NCBI RefSeq assembly: GCF_014206975.1
Contig: NZ_JACHOU010000001.1
Coordinates: forward strand, 620,001-684,000
Source of the DNA: Aminobacter aganoensis
Lineage (GTDB): Bacteria; Pseudomonadota; Alphaproteobacteria; Rhizobiales; Rhizobiaceae
Length of the DNA stretch: 64,000 bases
Direction of reading: 5' to 3'
Within the stretch, counting starts at the first letter, position 1. Every line of letters begins with the position of its first letter. This document shows positions 44,909 through 54,422 of this stretch, in pieces. Below the pieces are notes generated by a model that was given only the letters and a program-made list of their open reading frames with translations, did not search any database and had not been told where the DNA came from. The position numbers were made by a program, and so were the translations under genes.

Positions 44909-46825
44909 TCAGATCGAGACCTGGGTGCCGACCTCGACCACACGCCCGGTCGGAATCTGGAAATATTCGGTCGCATCTGCCGCAGTACGCGCCAGCCCGA
45001 TGAACAGCCTGTCCTGCCATGCCGGCATGCCCGAATTGGGTGACGCCTTGAGCGAGCGGCGCGACAGGAAGAACGACGTCGTCATGATGTCGAACTTCCA
45101 GCCCTGCTTGCGGCAGATGGCCAGCGCCTTGGGAATGTTTGGCTGCTCCATGTAGCCGAACTTCAGCTTCACGCGCATGAACAGCTCGTTGACCTGCTCC
45201 ATCTTGACGCGTTCGCTATCGGGCACGATCGGCTGCTGCGCCGTCACCACCGACAGGATGACGTTCTGCTCGTGCAGCACCTTGTAATGCTTGAGGCTGT
45301 GCATCAGCGCGGTCGGCGCGCTGTCGGGGTCGCTGGTCAGGAACACTGCGGTGCCGGGCACCAGGTGCGGCTTCTTCTTGATCAGGCTGCCCGCCAGGAA
45401 GTCGAGCGGGATTTCGTTCTTGCGGGTCTTGTCGAAGAGATAGCGGCTACCGCGCACCCAGGTCCACATGATCAGGACGATGGTGAAGGCGACGGCCAGC
45501 GATGCCCAGCCGCCGTCAAACACCTTGACGATGTTGGACGCGAAGAAGCCGATGTCGATCAGGCCGAAGATCGAGATCGCCACGACGACGACGGCGGCCT
45601 TCCAGCGCCAGATGCGCAGCATCACCACCGACAGCAGCAGCGTCGTGACCAGCATGTTGCCGGTCACCGAAATGCCATAGGCCGAGGCGAGCGCGCTCGA
45701 CTCGCCGAAACCGACGACCAGCAGCATCACCACCAGGGCCAAAAGCAGGTTGACGCGCGGCATGTAGATCTGGCCCTGCGTCGTCTCCGACGTGTGCTGG
45801 ATGACCAGGCGTGGCAGCATGTTGAGCTGCACGGCCTGGCGCGTCAACGAATAGGCGCCGGTGATCACCGCCTGGCTGGCGATGACGGTCGCAGCCGTCG
45901 CCAGCACCACCATCGGCACCAGCATCCAGCCCTCGTTCATCTCGAAGAACGGATGGCCCACCGTGCCGTTGTGCGAGAGCACGAAAGCGCCCTGCCCGAC
46001 ATAGTTGAGCAGCAGGCAGGGAAAGACGATGCACAGCCAGGCCAGCACGATCGGCCGGCGGCCGAAATGGCCGAGGTCGGCATAAAGCGCCTCGGCGCCG
46101 GTCACCGCGAGGAAGATGGCGCCGATGGTGACGAACGACACCTCCGGCTGGTTGACCAGGAACTTCACGATGTAGATCGGGTTGACCGCCAGCAGGATTT
46201 CGGGGTCGTCGGCGATGTGGACGATGCCCGAATAGCCGATGGCCAGGAACCAGACCAGGGTGATCGGCCCGAACACGGTTGCCACGCCGCCGCTGCCGAA
46301 GCGCTGGACCGAAAACAGCGCCGCCAGGATCACCAGCGTCAGCGGCACGACATAGGGCTGGAACGCCGGCGTCACGACATTCATGCCCTCCACCGCCGAA
46401 AGGACGGAAATCGCGGGCGTGATCACCGCATCGCCATAAAACAGCGCAGCGCCGACCATGCCGAGCGCCAGGATGATACCCGACCGCTTGGGCAGGCTGC
46501 GCCGCGCCAGCGCCATCAGCGACAGCGTTCCGCCCTCGCCCCGGTTGTGCGCCCGGAGCACGAACATGACGTATTTGACGGTGACGATGATGGTCAGCGC
46601 CCAGATGATCAGCGACAGCACGCCGAGAATGTCTTCGCGGGAAGCGACCTCGCCGCCGGCCGACGCCACCAGGGCCTCGCGGAAGGCGTAGATCGGGCTC
46701 GTGCCAATATCGCCGAAGACGACGCCGAGCGCACCAAGCACGAGAATCCTGATGTCGTGGGAATGGCCGTCCGTCTGGACCGCCTGCCCGCTCGTGTTCG
46801 CCTTGTCAGGGCCGGCATCGGTCAT
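44909..46825 (-). CDS. kup: Kup low-affinity potassium uptake protein
   Basis: KUP/HAK/KT family K+:H+ symporter, 638 residues, with about 12 membrane segments in the first 450 and a cytoplasmic C-terminal domain. Signatures are [20 protein letters not shown] near residue 30, [14 protein letters not shown] near 95, [20 protein letters not shown] near 120 and [14 protein letters not shown] near 250. The start at 46825 follows GGAGAG at 6 nt. Rhizobia often carry several kup copies. Confidence 0.95.
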   Translation of the reverse strand: MTDAGPDKANTSGQAVQTDGHSHDIRILVLGALGVVFGDIGTSPIYAFREALVASAGGEVASREDILGVLSLIIWALTIIVTVKYVMFVLRAHNRGEGGTLSLMALARRSLPKRSGIILALGMVGAALFYGDAVITPAISVLSAVEGMNVVTPAFQPYVVPLTLVILAALFSVQRFGSGGVATVFGPITLVWFLAIGYSGIVHIADDPEILLAVNPIYIVKFLVNQPEVSFVTIGAIFLAVTGAEALYADLGHFGRRPIVLAWLCIVFPCLLLNYVGQGAFVLSHNGTVGHPFFEMNEGWMLVPMVVLATAATVIASQAVITGAYSLTRQAVQLNMLPRLVIQHTSETTQGQIYMPRVNLLLALVVMLLVVGFGESSALASAYGISVTGNMLVTTLLLSVVMLRIWRWKAAVVVVAISIFGLIDIGFFASNIVKVFDGGWASLAVAFTIVLIMWTWVRGSRYLFDKTRKNEIPLDFLAGSLIKKKPHLVPGTAVFLTSDPDSAPTALMHSLKHYKVLHEQNVILSVVTAQQPIVPDSERVKMEQVNELFMRVKLKFGYMEQPNIPKALAICRKQGWKFDIMTTSFFLSRRSLKASPNSGMPAWQDRLFIGLARTAADATEYFQIPTGRVVEVGTQVSI

Positions 46826-46930
46826 GGACGACTCTCCGTGAAGCCGCGGGGCTCTACGCTTGCTGCAATGCAAAAGCAACAGCTGTTTTGCGACAGCTAA
46901 TGTTCAACCCTTGCAGCCGGCGCATGCGTT

Positions 46931-47671
46931 CTACCACCCGCAGGCCTTCAGATATCGCTTGATCGTACCGGTCATGCCGTATTCCAGCGCATCTGCCGTC
47001 AGGCCATGGCCGATCGACACTTCCGCCAGCTTCGGGATGCCGCGCATCAGCAGTGGCAGGTTGTCCACGACCAGGTCGTGGCCGGCATTGACCGCGAGGC
47101 CGGCAGCGATCGCGGCATCCGCGGTTTTACCGAGCATTTCCAATTGCTTCTCTGCCCCGGCGGGATCGTCGTGGCAGGCGCCATAGGGCCCGGTGAACAG
47201 CTCGATCCGGTCCGCGCCGGTATCGCGCGCAGTGTTGACACCGGAAGGATCGGCGTCGGCAAACAGGGAGACACGGAACCCGCCCTTCTTGAGCCGCGCC
47301 ACCACCGGCTTCAGCAGCCCCGCCTGGGCGGCAAAGTCCCAGCCGTGGTCGGAAGTCGCCTGCGACGGATCGTCCGGCACCAGCGTCACCTGTTCCGGCT
47401 GGTGCTTCTCGACCAGTTGGAGGAAATCCTCGCTCGGATAGCCTTCGATGTTGAATTCTGCCTTCGGAAACTCGTCGTCGATCAGCGCCCGCAGCTCAGG
47501 CACGTCGGAAAAGCGGATGTGCCGCTGGTCCGGACGCGGATGCACGGTCAGCCCATGCGCGCCGGCGGCAAGTGCCAGCCGGCCCAGGCCGGTCACACTG
47601 GGCCATGGCAGGTCGCGCCGGTTGCGCAGCATGGCGATGGCATTGACGTTCACGGAGAGCTTGGCGGGCAT
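46931..47671 (-). CDS. pdxJ: Pyridoxine 5'-phosphate synthase
   Basis: PdxJ condenses deoxyxylulose 5-phosphate with 3-amino-2-oxopropyl phosphate to form PNP in the DXP-dependent vitamin B6 route. The 246-residue barrel begins [20 protein letters not shown]. It carries [14 protein letters not shown] (active-site His and Arg), [28 protein letters not shown], and [13 protein letters not shown] near 205. The start at 47671 follows GGAG-like sequence. It is divergent from the STAS-like gene. Confidence 0.96.
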   Translation of the reverse strand: MPAKLSVNVNAIAMLRNRRDLPWPSVTGLGRLALAAGAHGLTVHPRPDQRHIRFSDVPELRALIDDEFPKAEFNIEGYPSEDFLQLVEKHQPEQVTLVPDDPSQATSDHGWDFAAQAGLLKPVVARLKKGGFRVSLFADADPSGVNTARDTGADRIELFTGPYGACHDDPAGAEKQLEMLGKTADAAIAAGLAVNAGHDLVVDNLPLLMRGIPKLAEVSIGHGLTADALEYGMTGTIKRYLKACGW

Positions 47672-47798
47672 CGGCAACTCACGGCAAATCTTGAGACGAA
47701 CGCACCTAACACGCCTTGGCCGGGAACAGAGAGCGCTTTTATGTGTTCCAATGTCGTTGCAGCCAAAAACCGCCAGACGGCCAGCGAGGAGGACACCA

Positions 47799-48197
47799 AT
47801 GAAATCCATGGATGCCCCACCGCCTTTCCGGCGCATCGACACCGACAACAGCGAGGTTTTTGCTTTTGAGATCGTCGGCCATTTCACCCAGGCCGACATC
47901 GAAAACGCCTATGGCCTGCTCGACGCGGCCTACGAAGGCCATGAAAAGATCGACGTTTTGCTGCGAGCATCGGGTTATGACGGCTTCGACTGGTCGGCGC
48001 TTTTCGATCCTCTTACCTTCAAGGGCAAGATGAAGGCACTGCACCATATCAGGCGCTATGCGCTGGTCGGCGGCCCCGCCTGGATGGGCCCGGTCGTCGG
48101 CCTGTTTGCGCCGCTCACCTCGATCGAAACCAGGCATTTCGGCGATGCCGACGAGGCCGAGGCATGGCAATGGCTTGGCGCAAGGCCAGTCGAATAG
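47799..48197 (+). CDS. SpoIIAA/STAS-like protein
   Basis: A 132-residue SpoIIAA-like (DUF3478) protein of the STAS/SEC14-like fold. [20 protein letters not shown] and [19 protein letters not shown] are characteristic, with the [12 protein letters not shown] strand and a terminal helix ([11 protein letters not shown]). GAGGAGG 7 nt upstream supports the ATG at 47799. Homologues are often linked to membrane or stress responses, but no specific role is known. A PP2C-like gene starts 46 bp downstream. Confidence 0.8.
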   Translation: MKSMDAPPPFRRIDTDNSEVFAFEIVGHFTQADIENAYGLLDAAYEGHEKIDVLLRASGYDGFDWSALFDPLTFKGKMKALHHIRRYALVGGPAWMGPVVGLFAPLTSIETRHFGDADEAEAWQWLGARPVE

Positions 48198-48243
48198 CCT
48201 GCGGTCACACTCCGGTCACGGCCGCGCGCCAGACAGCTCCATC

Positions 48244-49116
48244 ATGCCCAGCATCCGCATCATAGATTCGATCACCGCCCCCGGCTCCATCAACCGCCCG
48301 AACGAGGACAGCGCCGGCGGCAACGCCACCTGCGCCTTCGTCATCGACGGCGCCACCGGCCTCGGCGGCGCCAGCCTCGTCGGCCTGCATGGCTCGGACG
48401 CGGCCTGGCTGGCCCGTTTTGCCCGGAGCACGTTCGAAGAACTGGCCCGCAACGGCCGCCCGATGGCCGATGTCGTGCGCGAACTCAACCAGCGCGCCGC
48501 CAATGTCGTGCACGAGGCCGCGCCGGCGCTGCCGATCGAGCCGTGGAACCTGCCGGTGGCAAGCTTCCAAATGGTCCGGATCGAAGGCGACGAGATCGTC
48601 ACCCACGGCCTTGGCGACTGCCGGCTGTTCCTGCTCAGCGCCGACGGCAGCACCCTCAGCACCAGCGCCATCAAGGGGGCGTCCGCCCAGGAGCGCGACG
48701 GCGCACGCGCGGCCATCGCTCATGCCGGCGGATTTGCCACCCATCAGGCCTTGGCCGATGCTCCGGGCGTGCGCGAGGAACTGCGCCGCCACCGCGCCGA
48801 CTACAACCGCGTCGGCGGCTCGGTCTGGACGCTTGGCATCGAGCCGTCTGCCGCCGAGCATCTCGTCACCGAAACGCTCGCGCCCTCCCTTCCGGCCAGG
48901 GGTCTTCTCTGCAGCGACGGCTTCGCCGCCCTCGTCGATCAATACGGCCGCTACGACGCCGCCGGATTTGTAGCTGCCGCGGGCACCGCCGGCCTTGCTC
49001 CGCTGCTTGAGGAATTGCGCCACATCGAGTTGACCGAAGACCCCGACGGCAAGCAGTTTCCCCGCTTCAAGGTCTCGGATGACGCGACGGCGGTTCTGTT
49101 CGAGATCGTAACCTGA
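48244..49116 (+). CDS. PP2C-like serine/threonine protein phosphatase
   Basis: A 290-residue protein with a divergent PP2C fold. NRPNEDSAGG (first acidic ligand region), CAFVIDGATGLGG, HGLGDCRLFLLS, RGLLCSDGFAALV and the final SDDATAVLFEI correspond to the metal-binding motifs in order. The metal residues Asp in VIDG, GDC and SDG are kept, so activity is likely. The ATG at 48244 is chosen since the conserved region starts there; an ATG 21 nt upstream is possible. It may form a two-gene unit with the preceding STAS-like protein. Confidence 0.82.
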   Translation: MPSIRIIDSITAPGSINRPNEDSAGGNATCAFVIDGATGLGGASLVGLHGSDAAWLARFARSTFEELARNGRPMADVVRELNQRAANVVHEAAPALPIEPWNLPVASFQMVRIEGDEIVTHGLGDCRLFLLSADGSTLSTSAIKGASAQERDGARAAIAHAGGFATHQALADAPGVREELRRHRADYNRVGGSVWTLGIEPSAAEHLVTETLAPSLPARGLLCSDGFAALVDQYGRYDAAGFVAAAGTAGLAPLLEELRHIELTEDPDGKQFPRFKVSDDATAVLFEIVT

Positions 49117-49231
49117 CGGCGAGCAGGCGCTCGGCTCCACGGCCGGCAACGACGCATTTCGACAGCCGAACGGGCCTTGCAGTTGAGCAGCGGAAGCGCA
49201 CGCAACGGCCCTTTTCGTGCGGCCGTATCCC

Positions 49232-50359
49232 CTACCGAACGACTGTCAGCCGTTCGGCCGCACGGGTAATCGCCGTATAGAGCCAGCGCTGGCGCGTGTC
49301 CTTGAAGGCCCAGCTCTCGTCAAACAGCACGACATTGTTCCACTGCGAGCCCTGCGCCTTGTGCACCGTCAGCGCGTAGCCATAGTCGAAGTCGTCGTAT
49401 CGCTTCTTGGTGCCCCAGGGGATTTCTTCGTCCGGGCTCTCGAACACCTGCTTCAACAGCTTGATCTTGGCGACGCCGCGGTCGGGATCGTCTTCCTCCG
49501 GCGCCACCAGAAGATTGATGCCGGGCTTCACCGTCTCGCGCGACGAGGTCATCACCTTCCACAGCGAGCCGTTGAGCAGGCCCTTGGCCGGGTCGTTGCG
49601 CAGGCACACCAGCTTGTCGCCGGCCTGCGGATAACCGGCGGTGAAACCCTTGAGCTCGCGCAGCCGCTGGTTGTAGCGCCGGCGCGTGCGGTTGGTGCCC
49701 ACAAGCACCTGGTCGGCGCCCAGCACCAGATCCTGGTTCACGTCTTCCTTGCCGATCACCTGCGCGGTGCCGTAGTCGCCGCGCATGAACTCGCGGCCCT
49801 CGCGCACGTCGAGTGCCAGCCGGATGATCGGGTTGTCGCGTGCCTGGCGATGGATCTCAGTGAGCAGGAAGTCCGGCTCATGTTCGGTGAAGAAGCCGCC
49901 GCCCGAAATCGGCGGCAGCTGCGCCGGGTCGCCGAGCACCAGCACTGGCGTGCCGAATGTCAGGAGATCGCGGCCGAGTTGTTCGTCGACCATCGAACAT
50001 TCGTCGATGACCACGAGCTTGGCCTTGGCGATCGGGCTCTGGCGGTTGAGCGAGAAGGTCGGCGACATCGAGGTCTTGCCGGTCGCTTCGTCGGCAATCG
50101 CCTCCTCGCCCTTCGGCCGATAGATCAGCGAATGGATGGTGCGCGCATTGGTGGCGCCCTTTGAGCGCAGCACCTGGGCGGCCTTGCCGGTGAAGGCGGC
50201 GAACTGCACCTGGCCATCGACATGCTCGGCGAAATAGCGCGCCAACGTCGTCTTGCCGGTGCCGGCATAGCCGAACAGGCGGAAAACCTGCGGCTTTCCC
50301 GATTTGAGCCACCGCGCCACGGCCTGCAGCGCATCATCCTGCTGAGGTGAGAATTCCAT
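49232..50359 (-). CDS. RecD-like ATP-dependent DNA helicase
   Basis: A 375-residue superfamily 1B helicase of the short RecD2/Dda-like type. Motif I is FGYAGTGKTTLARYF (near 30), motif Ia AFTGKAAQVLRSKG, motif II VIDECSMVDEQL, motif III GDPAQLPPISGGGFF, motif IV EIHRQARDNPI, motif V ALTVHKAQGSQW and motif VI YTAITRAAERL. No RecBC partner or phage context is nearby. The start at 50359 (MEFSPQQDDALQ) is where conservation begins. It is probably a housekeeping repair helicase. Confidence 0.88.
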   Translation of the reverse strand: MEFSPQQDDALQAVARWLKSGKPQVFRLFGYAGTGKTTLARYFAEHVDGQVQFAAFTGKAAQVLRSKGATNARTIHSLIYRPKGEEAIADEATGKTSMSPTFSLNRQSPIAKAKLVVIDECSMVDEQLGRDLLTFGTPVLVLGDPAQLPPISGGGFFTEHEPDFLLTEIHRQARDNPIIRLALDVREGREFMRGDYGTAQVIGKEDVNQDLVLGADQVLVGTNRTRRRYNQRLRELKGFTAGYPQAGDKLVCLRNDPAKGLLNGSLWKVMTSSRETVKPGINLLVAPEEDDPDRGVAKIKLLKQVFESPDEEIPWGTKKRYDDFDYGYALTVHKAQGSQWNNVVLFDESWAFKDTRQRWLYTAITRAAERLTVVR

Positions 50360-50406
50360 GGGCTTGACTGACAGGATTCGGACGCGAAGGGCAAGGGATT
50401 TGCCGA

Positions 50407-50802
50407 TCAGGCGAGATCGGTTTGGGCGAAATCGTTGCCCTTGTAAATCAACGGAACGCCAGAGCGGATTGCTGCAGCATAGGAAAAACAATCGCCGAAA
50501 TTCAGCCGTGCCGGATGGCCGGAACCTTTACCGTAGCGCTCATATACTTGAAGGGCTGTGATGTAGGTGTCGGCCTCTACCGGCTCAATTGCGATGCGGG
50601 CGCGCGCCAAAAAGTCATGAACGACAAACGTAATCTGGTCTATCGGCACCCGCCGAATGCGGCAGAGCGCCACCACTGTTTCGAACATCACAAGTGGAGA
50701 CGTGAAATGCGGCGGTTGCTTTTCAAGCTGCGCAGCAATTGCCTCGCCCTCGGGTTCGGCAGCAATCAGCGCCACAAGAGCGGAGCTGTCCACGAAGCTC
50801 AC
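50407..50802 (-). CDS. vapC: VapC-type PIN-domain ribonuclease toxin
   Basis: A 131-residue PIN-domain toxin of a type II toxin-antitoxin pair. The acidic active site is seen as Asp in FVDSSALVAL (residue 5), Glu in MFETVVALCR, Asp in NFGDCFSYAAA and the final KGNDFAQTDL. It starts with GTG at 50802 in a GTGA overlap with the vapB stop. A longer reading from an upstream ATG would lie inside vapB. The target RNA cannot be inferred. Confidence 0.9.
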   Translation of the reverse strand: MSFVDSSALVALIAAEPEGEAIAAQLEKQPPHFTSPLVMFETVVALCRIRRVPIDQITFVVHDFLARARIAIEPVEADTYITALQVYERYGKGSGHPARLNFGDCFSYAAAIRSGVPLIYKGNDFAQTDLA

Positions 50803-51047
50803 TCGGCGTCCTCCTCGCCCCAAAGACTGTCATAAAATTGCTTGTCGGCAACCTCGCCGGTCAACGGGTATGCGCTAACCTTGGCCCGCAAGTCGGCCGT
50901 ACGCTCCCACAGTGACTGCTTGCTGTTTTCAGCGGCCAAGGCCTCTTCGACAGCTTCCCGTATCGCCTCGGTAATCCCTATCCCTCGCCGGTTGGCGAGA
51001 TCGCGGACAAGTCGATCCGTCTCTTCATCTCTTACGTGCAAAATCAT
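50799..51047 (-). CDS. vapB: VapB-type antitoxin (type II TA)
   Basis: An 82-residue antitoxin. The N-terminal DNA-binding strand and helices (MILHVRDEETDRLVRDLANR, then GITEAIREAVEEALA) match the VapB/PSK family. The C-terminal tail SLWERTADLRAKVSAYP...QFYDSLWGEEDAE should wrap the toxin. Its ATG lies inside a near-consensus -10 hexamer (see the findings). The stop overlaps vapC, giving the usual antitoxin-first order. Confidence 0.88.
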   Translation of the reverse strand: MILHVRDEETDRLVRDLANRRGIGITEAIREAVEEALAAENSKQSLWERTADLRAKVSAYPLTGEVADKQFYDSLWGEEDAE

Positions 51048-51065
51048 ATCAACACAACCTTACGG

Positions 51066-51107
51066 TGTCAACACATCGATTGTATCGTATATACCATCGG
51101 AACACAA
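51066..51107 (-). promoter_or_regulatory. vapBC promoter/operator region
   Basis: On the minus strand, TTGTGT (51102-51107) and TACAAT (51079-51084) are 17 bp apart and would place the start about 25-30 nt before vapB. A second pair, TTGACA (51066-51071) with TATGAT (51043-51048), also has 17-bp spacing but its -10 covers the vapB ATG. AT-rich palindromic GTATATAC (51087-51094) overlaps the first promoter and is a candidate antitoxin operator. Confidence 0.5.
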
Positions 51108-51416
51108 TAAGAACATCCAACCTTCCAGAACGCCTCATCGAGCGGCGTGCTAGCGTCTCCGTGGCGCGCCCCGTCTGGCATTGTAGTGAGGCGGAAAGGC
51201 CAACCTCTGCGTGACGGAGGCCTCGCCAGCCGACGGCAAGCGGACTTTCAGCGCTCGGCAAAGGGCTTAATCGTTGCCCCTCCCAGAGGGATTTATACCC
51301 TCCGATACCATGGCTTCAGAATTCTTCACCAATGCCCGGGGCAACGATCTTGCCAAATCGCAGAAGCTCGCCGGCAATCAACTGGTAGCAATTGCCGACA
51401 TGGCTTTCGGCTGTCG
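51108..51416. other. unexplained intergenic segment between vapBC promoter and nitrile hydratase accessory gene
   Basis: This segment of about 310 bp has no ORF that I can support on either strand. Short open frames exist, but none has a ribosome-binding site or a recognisable motif. It lies downstream of the nitrile hydratase genes, which converge on it, and upstream of vapB. No clear terminator hairpin with a T-run was found. Confidence 0.4.
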
Positions 51417-51782
51417 TTACAAACCGGAATGCTTTTTCGGATCGTTCTCCAGCAGGATCGGCTGGCCATGCGGCGTGGCATGCGCAGCCCGCTCCCAGGC
51501 GGCGGCGACCGCATCGACCTCGTCGCGCCCGGCGAACCCCTTCTCCGCCATCAACCGCTCGAGCGCGGCAAGCCATCGCTCGTAGTAGTCGCTTCCGTCG
51601 GCGGCAGCACCGGGTTTTTTCACTTCTGCCGACAACCGCTCGGCCCATTCCGCCCAGGTGAACAGGCCTCGCTCGTGCAAGGCGACCACAATGGCGAAAG
51701 CTTCGGCCTGCCACGGCTCGGCGAAGACCGGTGCGTCGACGCCCTCTGGCCCGACTGGCAAACCCGCCTCATGCCGGCTCAA
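51417..51782 (-). CDS. nitrile hydratase accessory/activator protein
   Basis: A 121-residue protein homologous to the small activator family (P14K-like, related to the N-terminal part of the beta subunit). It helps load cobalt and oxidise the active-site Cys of the alpha subunit. Typical parts are FAEPWQAEAFAIVVALHERG and FTWAEWAERLSAEV, then the DYYERWLAALERLM block. The start is TTG at 51782, preceded by GGGAGAG and overlapping the beta-subunit 3' end. No ATG is available at the conserved N-terminus. The gene order alpha-beta-activator is standard for cobalt-type enzymes. Confidence 0.85.
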   Translation of the reverse strand: MSRHEAGLPVGPEGVDAPVFAEPWQAEAFAIVVALHERGLFTWAEWAERLSAEVKKPGAAADGSDYYERWLAALERLMAEKGFAGRDEVDAVAAAWERAAHATPHGQPILLENDPKKHSGL

Positions 51783-52428
51783 GATAACTCTCCCAGGCGT
51801 CGATGCTGACTTCGAGTGTCGGGTCGGCACCCTCGCCCCACAATTCGCTTGCTGCGAACACCACCGTGTAGAGCCACTGCGGGTTCTCGCCCTTGCCATG
51901 CGCATTGGTGTCGGGGAACACATAGCCCTCGCGCACCGCGTCGATCACGCCTTCCTTGCCACGGGCATAACGCGGCAGGCGGGTGTGGCCGGCGGGGTGA
52001 AAGTTCCTGGTCCGCACGCGTTGCCCGACAGCAAAAATCACCGGTGCGGCGACCGGCCGGTCGCAGGGTCCGCCCTTTGCCAAAGCGGCCGGCACGTTTT
52101 CCGCCTTCAGCACCCGCTTGGGTGTCGCCGCCGGATCGACGGCATCGCCGACCGCGAAGTCGTTGGCTGTCACGAAGTTGTGCCGCTTGAGCAGCGTTTC
52201 CAGCCCCTTGATCCAGATTTCGTAGTAGCTCGACGCATAATAGTCGACGGGGTGCAGCGATTCCCGCGCATGCCGGCTTTCGTCGATGTTCCAGGCACCC
52301 ATGGCACCGGCCGTCAGCGTCACGCCGAGCGCGCGCTTTTCCCATTCGGCATGAAAACAGGGCTCGTCCTTTTCAGGTGCCACCGGGCCAAAGCCCATCT
52401 GGCCGCCGAGATCCTGGGGGCCGTTCAT
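51769..52428 (-). CDS. nthB: nitrile hydratase subunit beta
   Basis: The beta subunit lines the substrate channel and supplies Arg residues that contact the oxidised Cys claw of alpha. It has 219 residues starting [16 protein letters not shown], the diagnostic N-terminus. [39 protein letters not shown] and the C-terminal [16 protein letters not shown] are further landmarks. The ATG overlaps the alpha-subunit TGA (ATGA). It acts as an alpha-beta heterodimer or tetramer in the cytoplasm, converting nitriles to amides. Confidence 0.94.
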   Translation of the reverse strand: MNGPQDLGGQMGFGPVAPEKDEPCFHAEWEKRALGVTLTAGAMGAWNIDESRHARESLHPVDYYASSYYEIWIKGLETLLKRHNFVTANDFAVGDAVDPAATPKRVLKAENVPAALAKGGPCDRPVAAPVIFAVGQRVRTRNFHPAGHTRLPRYARGKEGVIDAVREGYVFPDTNAHGKGENPQWLYTVVFAASELWGEGADPTLEVSIDAWESYLEPA

Positions 52429-53039
52429 GCAGCCCCCCGCGCAACGCCGGTGCCGATCATCGAGTCCCGCGTCACCAGTTCGGCCAATTGCGCCTCGCTC
52501 CAGCCTTCGGTGCCGTCGGGACGCTGCGGCACGACGAGGTAACGCAGCTCCGCGGTCGAATCCCAGACGCGGATCTTTTTGTCCCTGGGCAGCGTCAGGC
52601 CGAATTCCTCGAGCACGCCCCGCGGATCGATCACCGCCCGCGAACGGTACGGCGGCGCCTTGTACCAGACCGGCGGCAGACCAAGCACCGGCCACGGGTA
52701 ACAGGAGCACAGCGTACAGACGACCAGATTGTGGGTCTCGTCGGTGTTGAACACCGCCTGCATGTGCTCGCCCTGGCGGCCGGTGAAACCGAGCGAGGCG
52801 ATCGCGGCGGTCGCATCCCGCTTCAGCCAGTCGGCGAAGTCGGGCTCGTTCCAGGCCCTCGCCACCACGGCAGCGCCGTTGCGTGGGCCGACCTTGGTCT
52901 CATAGGTGTCGACGATGACGTCGATCGCTGCAGGGTCGATCAGCCCCTTGCGGGTCAGGATCGTCTCCAGCGCCCGCACCCGGGCAGCCATCGGGTCCAG
53001 TTCATTGTCATGATGGTCGTGGTCATGATCGTGTGACAT
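52425..53039 (-). CDS. nthA: nitrile hydratase subunit alpha, cobalt type
   Basis: The catalytic subunit, 204 residues. The metal-binding claw is [17 protein letters not shown] near residue 106. Thr in CTLCSC marks the cobalt type (iron types have CSLCSC). The N-terminus [13 protein letters not shown] is unusually His/Asp-rich and could bind metal. No amidase or aldoxime dehydratase gene is adjacent, so the downstream fate of the amide is unclear. It is the first gene of the three-gene operon and is divergent from an SDR gene (99 bp gap). Confidence 0.95.
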   Translation of the reverse strand: MSHDHDHDHHDNELDPMAARVRALETILTRKGLIDPAAIDVIVDTYETKVGPRNGAAVVARAWNEPDFADWLKRDATAAIASLGFTGRQGEHMQAVFNTDETHNLVVCTLCSCYPWPVLGLPPVWYKAPPYRSRAVIDPRGVLEEFGLTLPRDKKIRVWDSTAELRYLVVPQRPDGTEGWSEAQLAELVTRDSMIGTGVARGAA

Positions 53040-53138
53040 GGTCGAAAGCTAAGCCCACGCGCGGTGCTGCACAAGCCTCCGCCCCTTGGTCCAGCCCTGT
53101 GTTTGCGCCACTGGCCCGACGCCCGCTATCGTCGCCGG

Positions 53139-54419
53139 ATGCGGGTTCTGATTCTGGGCGGCAACGGTTTCATCGGGGCGGAAGTGGCGCGGTCGCTGGC
53201 GGCACGCGGACTGTCCGTCACGGCACTTGCGCGAGACACGGCGACTGCCGCCCGCCGCCATCAGGGGATCCAATGGGTCAAGGCTGACCTGGCGCACTTT
53301 CTGCGACCAGAAGATTGGCGCCCGTTGCTGAAGGAAATCGACGCCGTGGTCAATTGTGCCGGAGCGTTGCAGGACGGTCCGCGTGACAATGTCGCCGCAG
53401 TCCAGTTCGACGCCATGAGCGCGCTCTATGGCGCCGCCGCACCTTCGCTGCGTATCTTCGTCCAGGTCTCGGCGCGCACCGACGACGTCGCCACTGACAC
53501 TCCGTTCTTCGCCACCAAACGCCGGGCCGACGCGGCCCTTCGCGCTTCCGGCCTGCCATTTGCCATCCTGCGCCCGGCCGTCGTCATCGGCCGGACGGCG
53601 CATGGCGGTTCCGCGCTCCTGCGCGCACTGGCCGCATTCCCGGTCATCACCCCGCTGGTCTTTGGCCAGAGCCGGATGCAGTTCGTGTCCCTCGACGATG
53701 TCACTGACGCCGTGTTCGATGCCCTGTCAGGCGACATCGCGCCAGGCAGCGACATCGACCTTGCAAGCGATCAGACGCTCTCGCTCGCCGAGGCCGTGGC
53801 CGTCCACCGCCGCTGGCTCGGCCTGACTGAAACGCGGACCGTGCGCTTGCCCGGCCTGTTCGCCCGCCTCACCGCACATATTGCCGATCTTCTCGGCCGT
53901 CTTGGCTGGCGCTCGCCCTTGCGTTCGACCGCCCTCGAAGTGGCAGCCGGTGGTATAAGCGGCCACGCACGGGATTCCGGCCGACGCCTCCTTACGCTGG
54001 CCGCAGCACTCGACCTCTACCCCGCCGGGGTGCAAGACCTCTGGTTTGCCAGGCTCTATCTGCTCAAGCCGGCGATGTTTGCAACGTTGAGCCTGTTCTG
54101 GCTGCTGTCGGGCATCATCGCTCTGCTGCGCTTCGACGTTTCGGCGGCACATCTGGTTTCAGCCGGCGCGACGCCCACACTCGCAGCCATCGCCACGGTG
54201 GGCACCAGCCTTGCCGATATCGCCCTGGGAATGGGTGTTGCCATCCGCCGCCACGCCAGGGCAGCGCTGATCGGCATGGTAACCGTGTCGCTCGGCTATC
54301 TCGCGGCTGCCACCGTGCTGGCGCCAAGCCTCTGGGCAGACCCGCTCGGGCCCCTGGTCAAGGTCCTGCCGTCGATCGCGCTGACACTCGCAGCGCTTGC
54401 CATCCTGGAAGAGCGCTGA
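53139..54419 (+). CDS. NAD(P)-binding SDR-like protein fused to a DoxX-like membrane domain
   Basis: A 426-residue two-domain protein. Residues 1-290 are an atypical SDR: MRVLILGGNGFIGAEVARSL binds the nucleotide, VVNCAGALQDGP lies near 85, and a YxxxK-like site is replaced by FFATKRRAD. Residues about 300-426 contain four hydrophobic segments of a DoxX-like domain. The ATG at 53139 starts the Rossmann strand; 25 upstream residues are not conserved. A DUF2269 gene follows after 3 bp, so the pair is an operon. The function is unknown. Confidence 0.8.
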   Translation: MRVLILGGNGFIGAEVARSLAARGLSVTALARDTATAARRHQGIQWVKADLAHFLRPEDWRPLLKEIDAVVNCAGALQDGPRDNVAAVQFDAMSALYGAAAPSLRIFVQVSARTDDVATDTPFFATKRRADAALRASGLPFAILRPAVVIGRTAHGGSALLRALAAFPVITPLVFGQSRMQFVSLDDVTDAVFDALSGDIAPGSDIDLASDQTLSLAEAVAVHRRWLGLTETRTVRLPGLFARLTAHIADLLGRLGWRSPLRSTALEVAAGGISGHARDSGRRLLTLAAALDLYPAGVQDLWFARLYLLKPAMFATLSLFWLLSGIIALLRFDVSAAHLVSAGATPTLAAIATVGTSLADIALGMGVAIRRHARAALIGMVTVSLGYLAAATVLAPSLWADPLGPLVKVLPSIALTLAALAILEER

Positions 54420-54422
54420 GTC

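Noticed and set aside
51274-51585. Plus-strand small ORF beginning MPLPEGFIP
   Set aside because: Half of it is antisense to the nitrile hydratase activator; there is no ribosome-binding site and no family resemblance.
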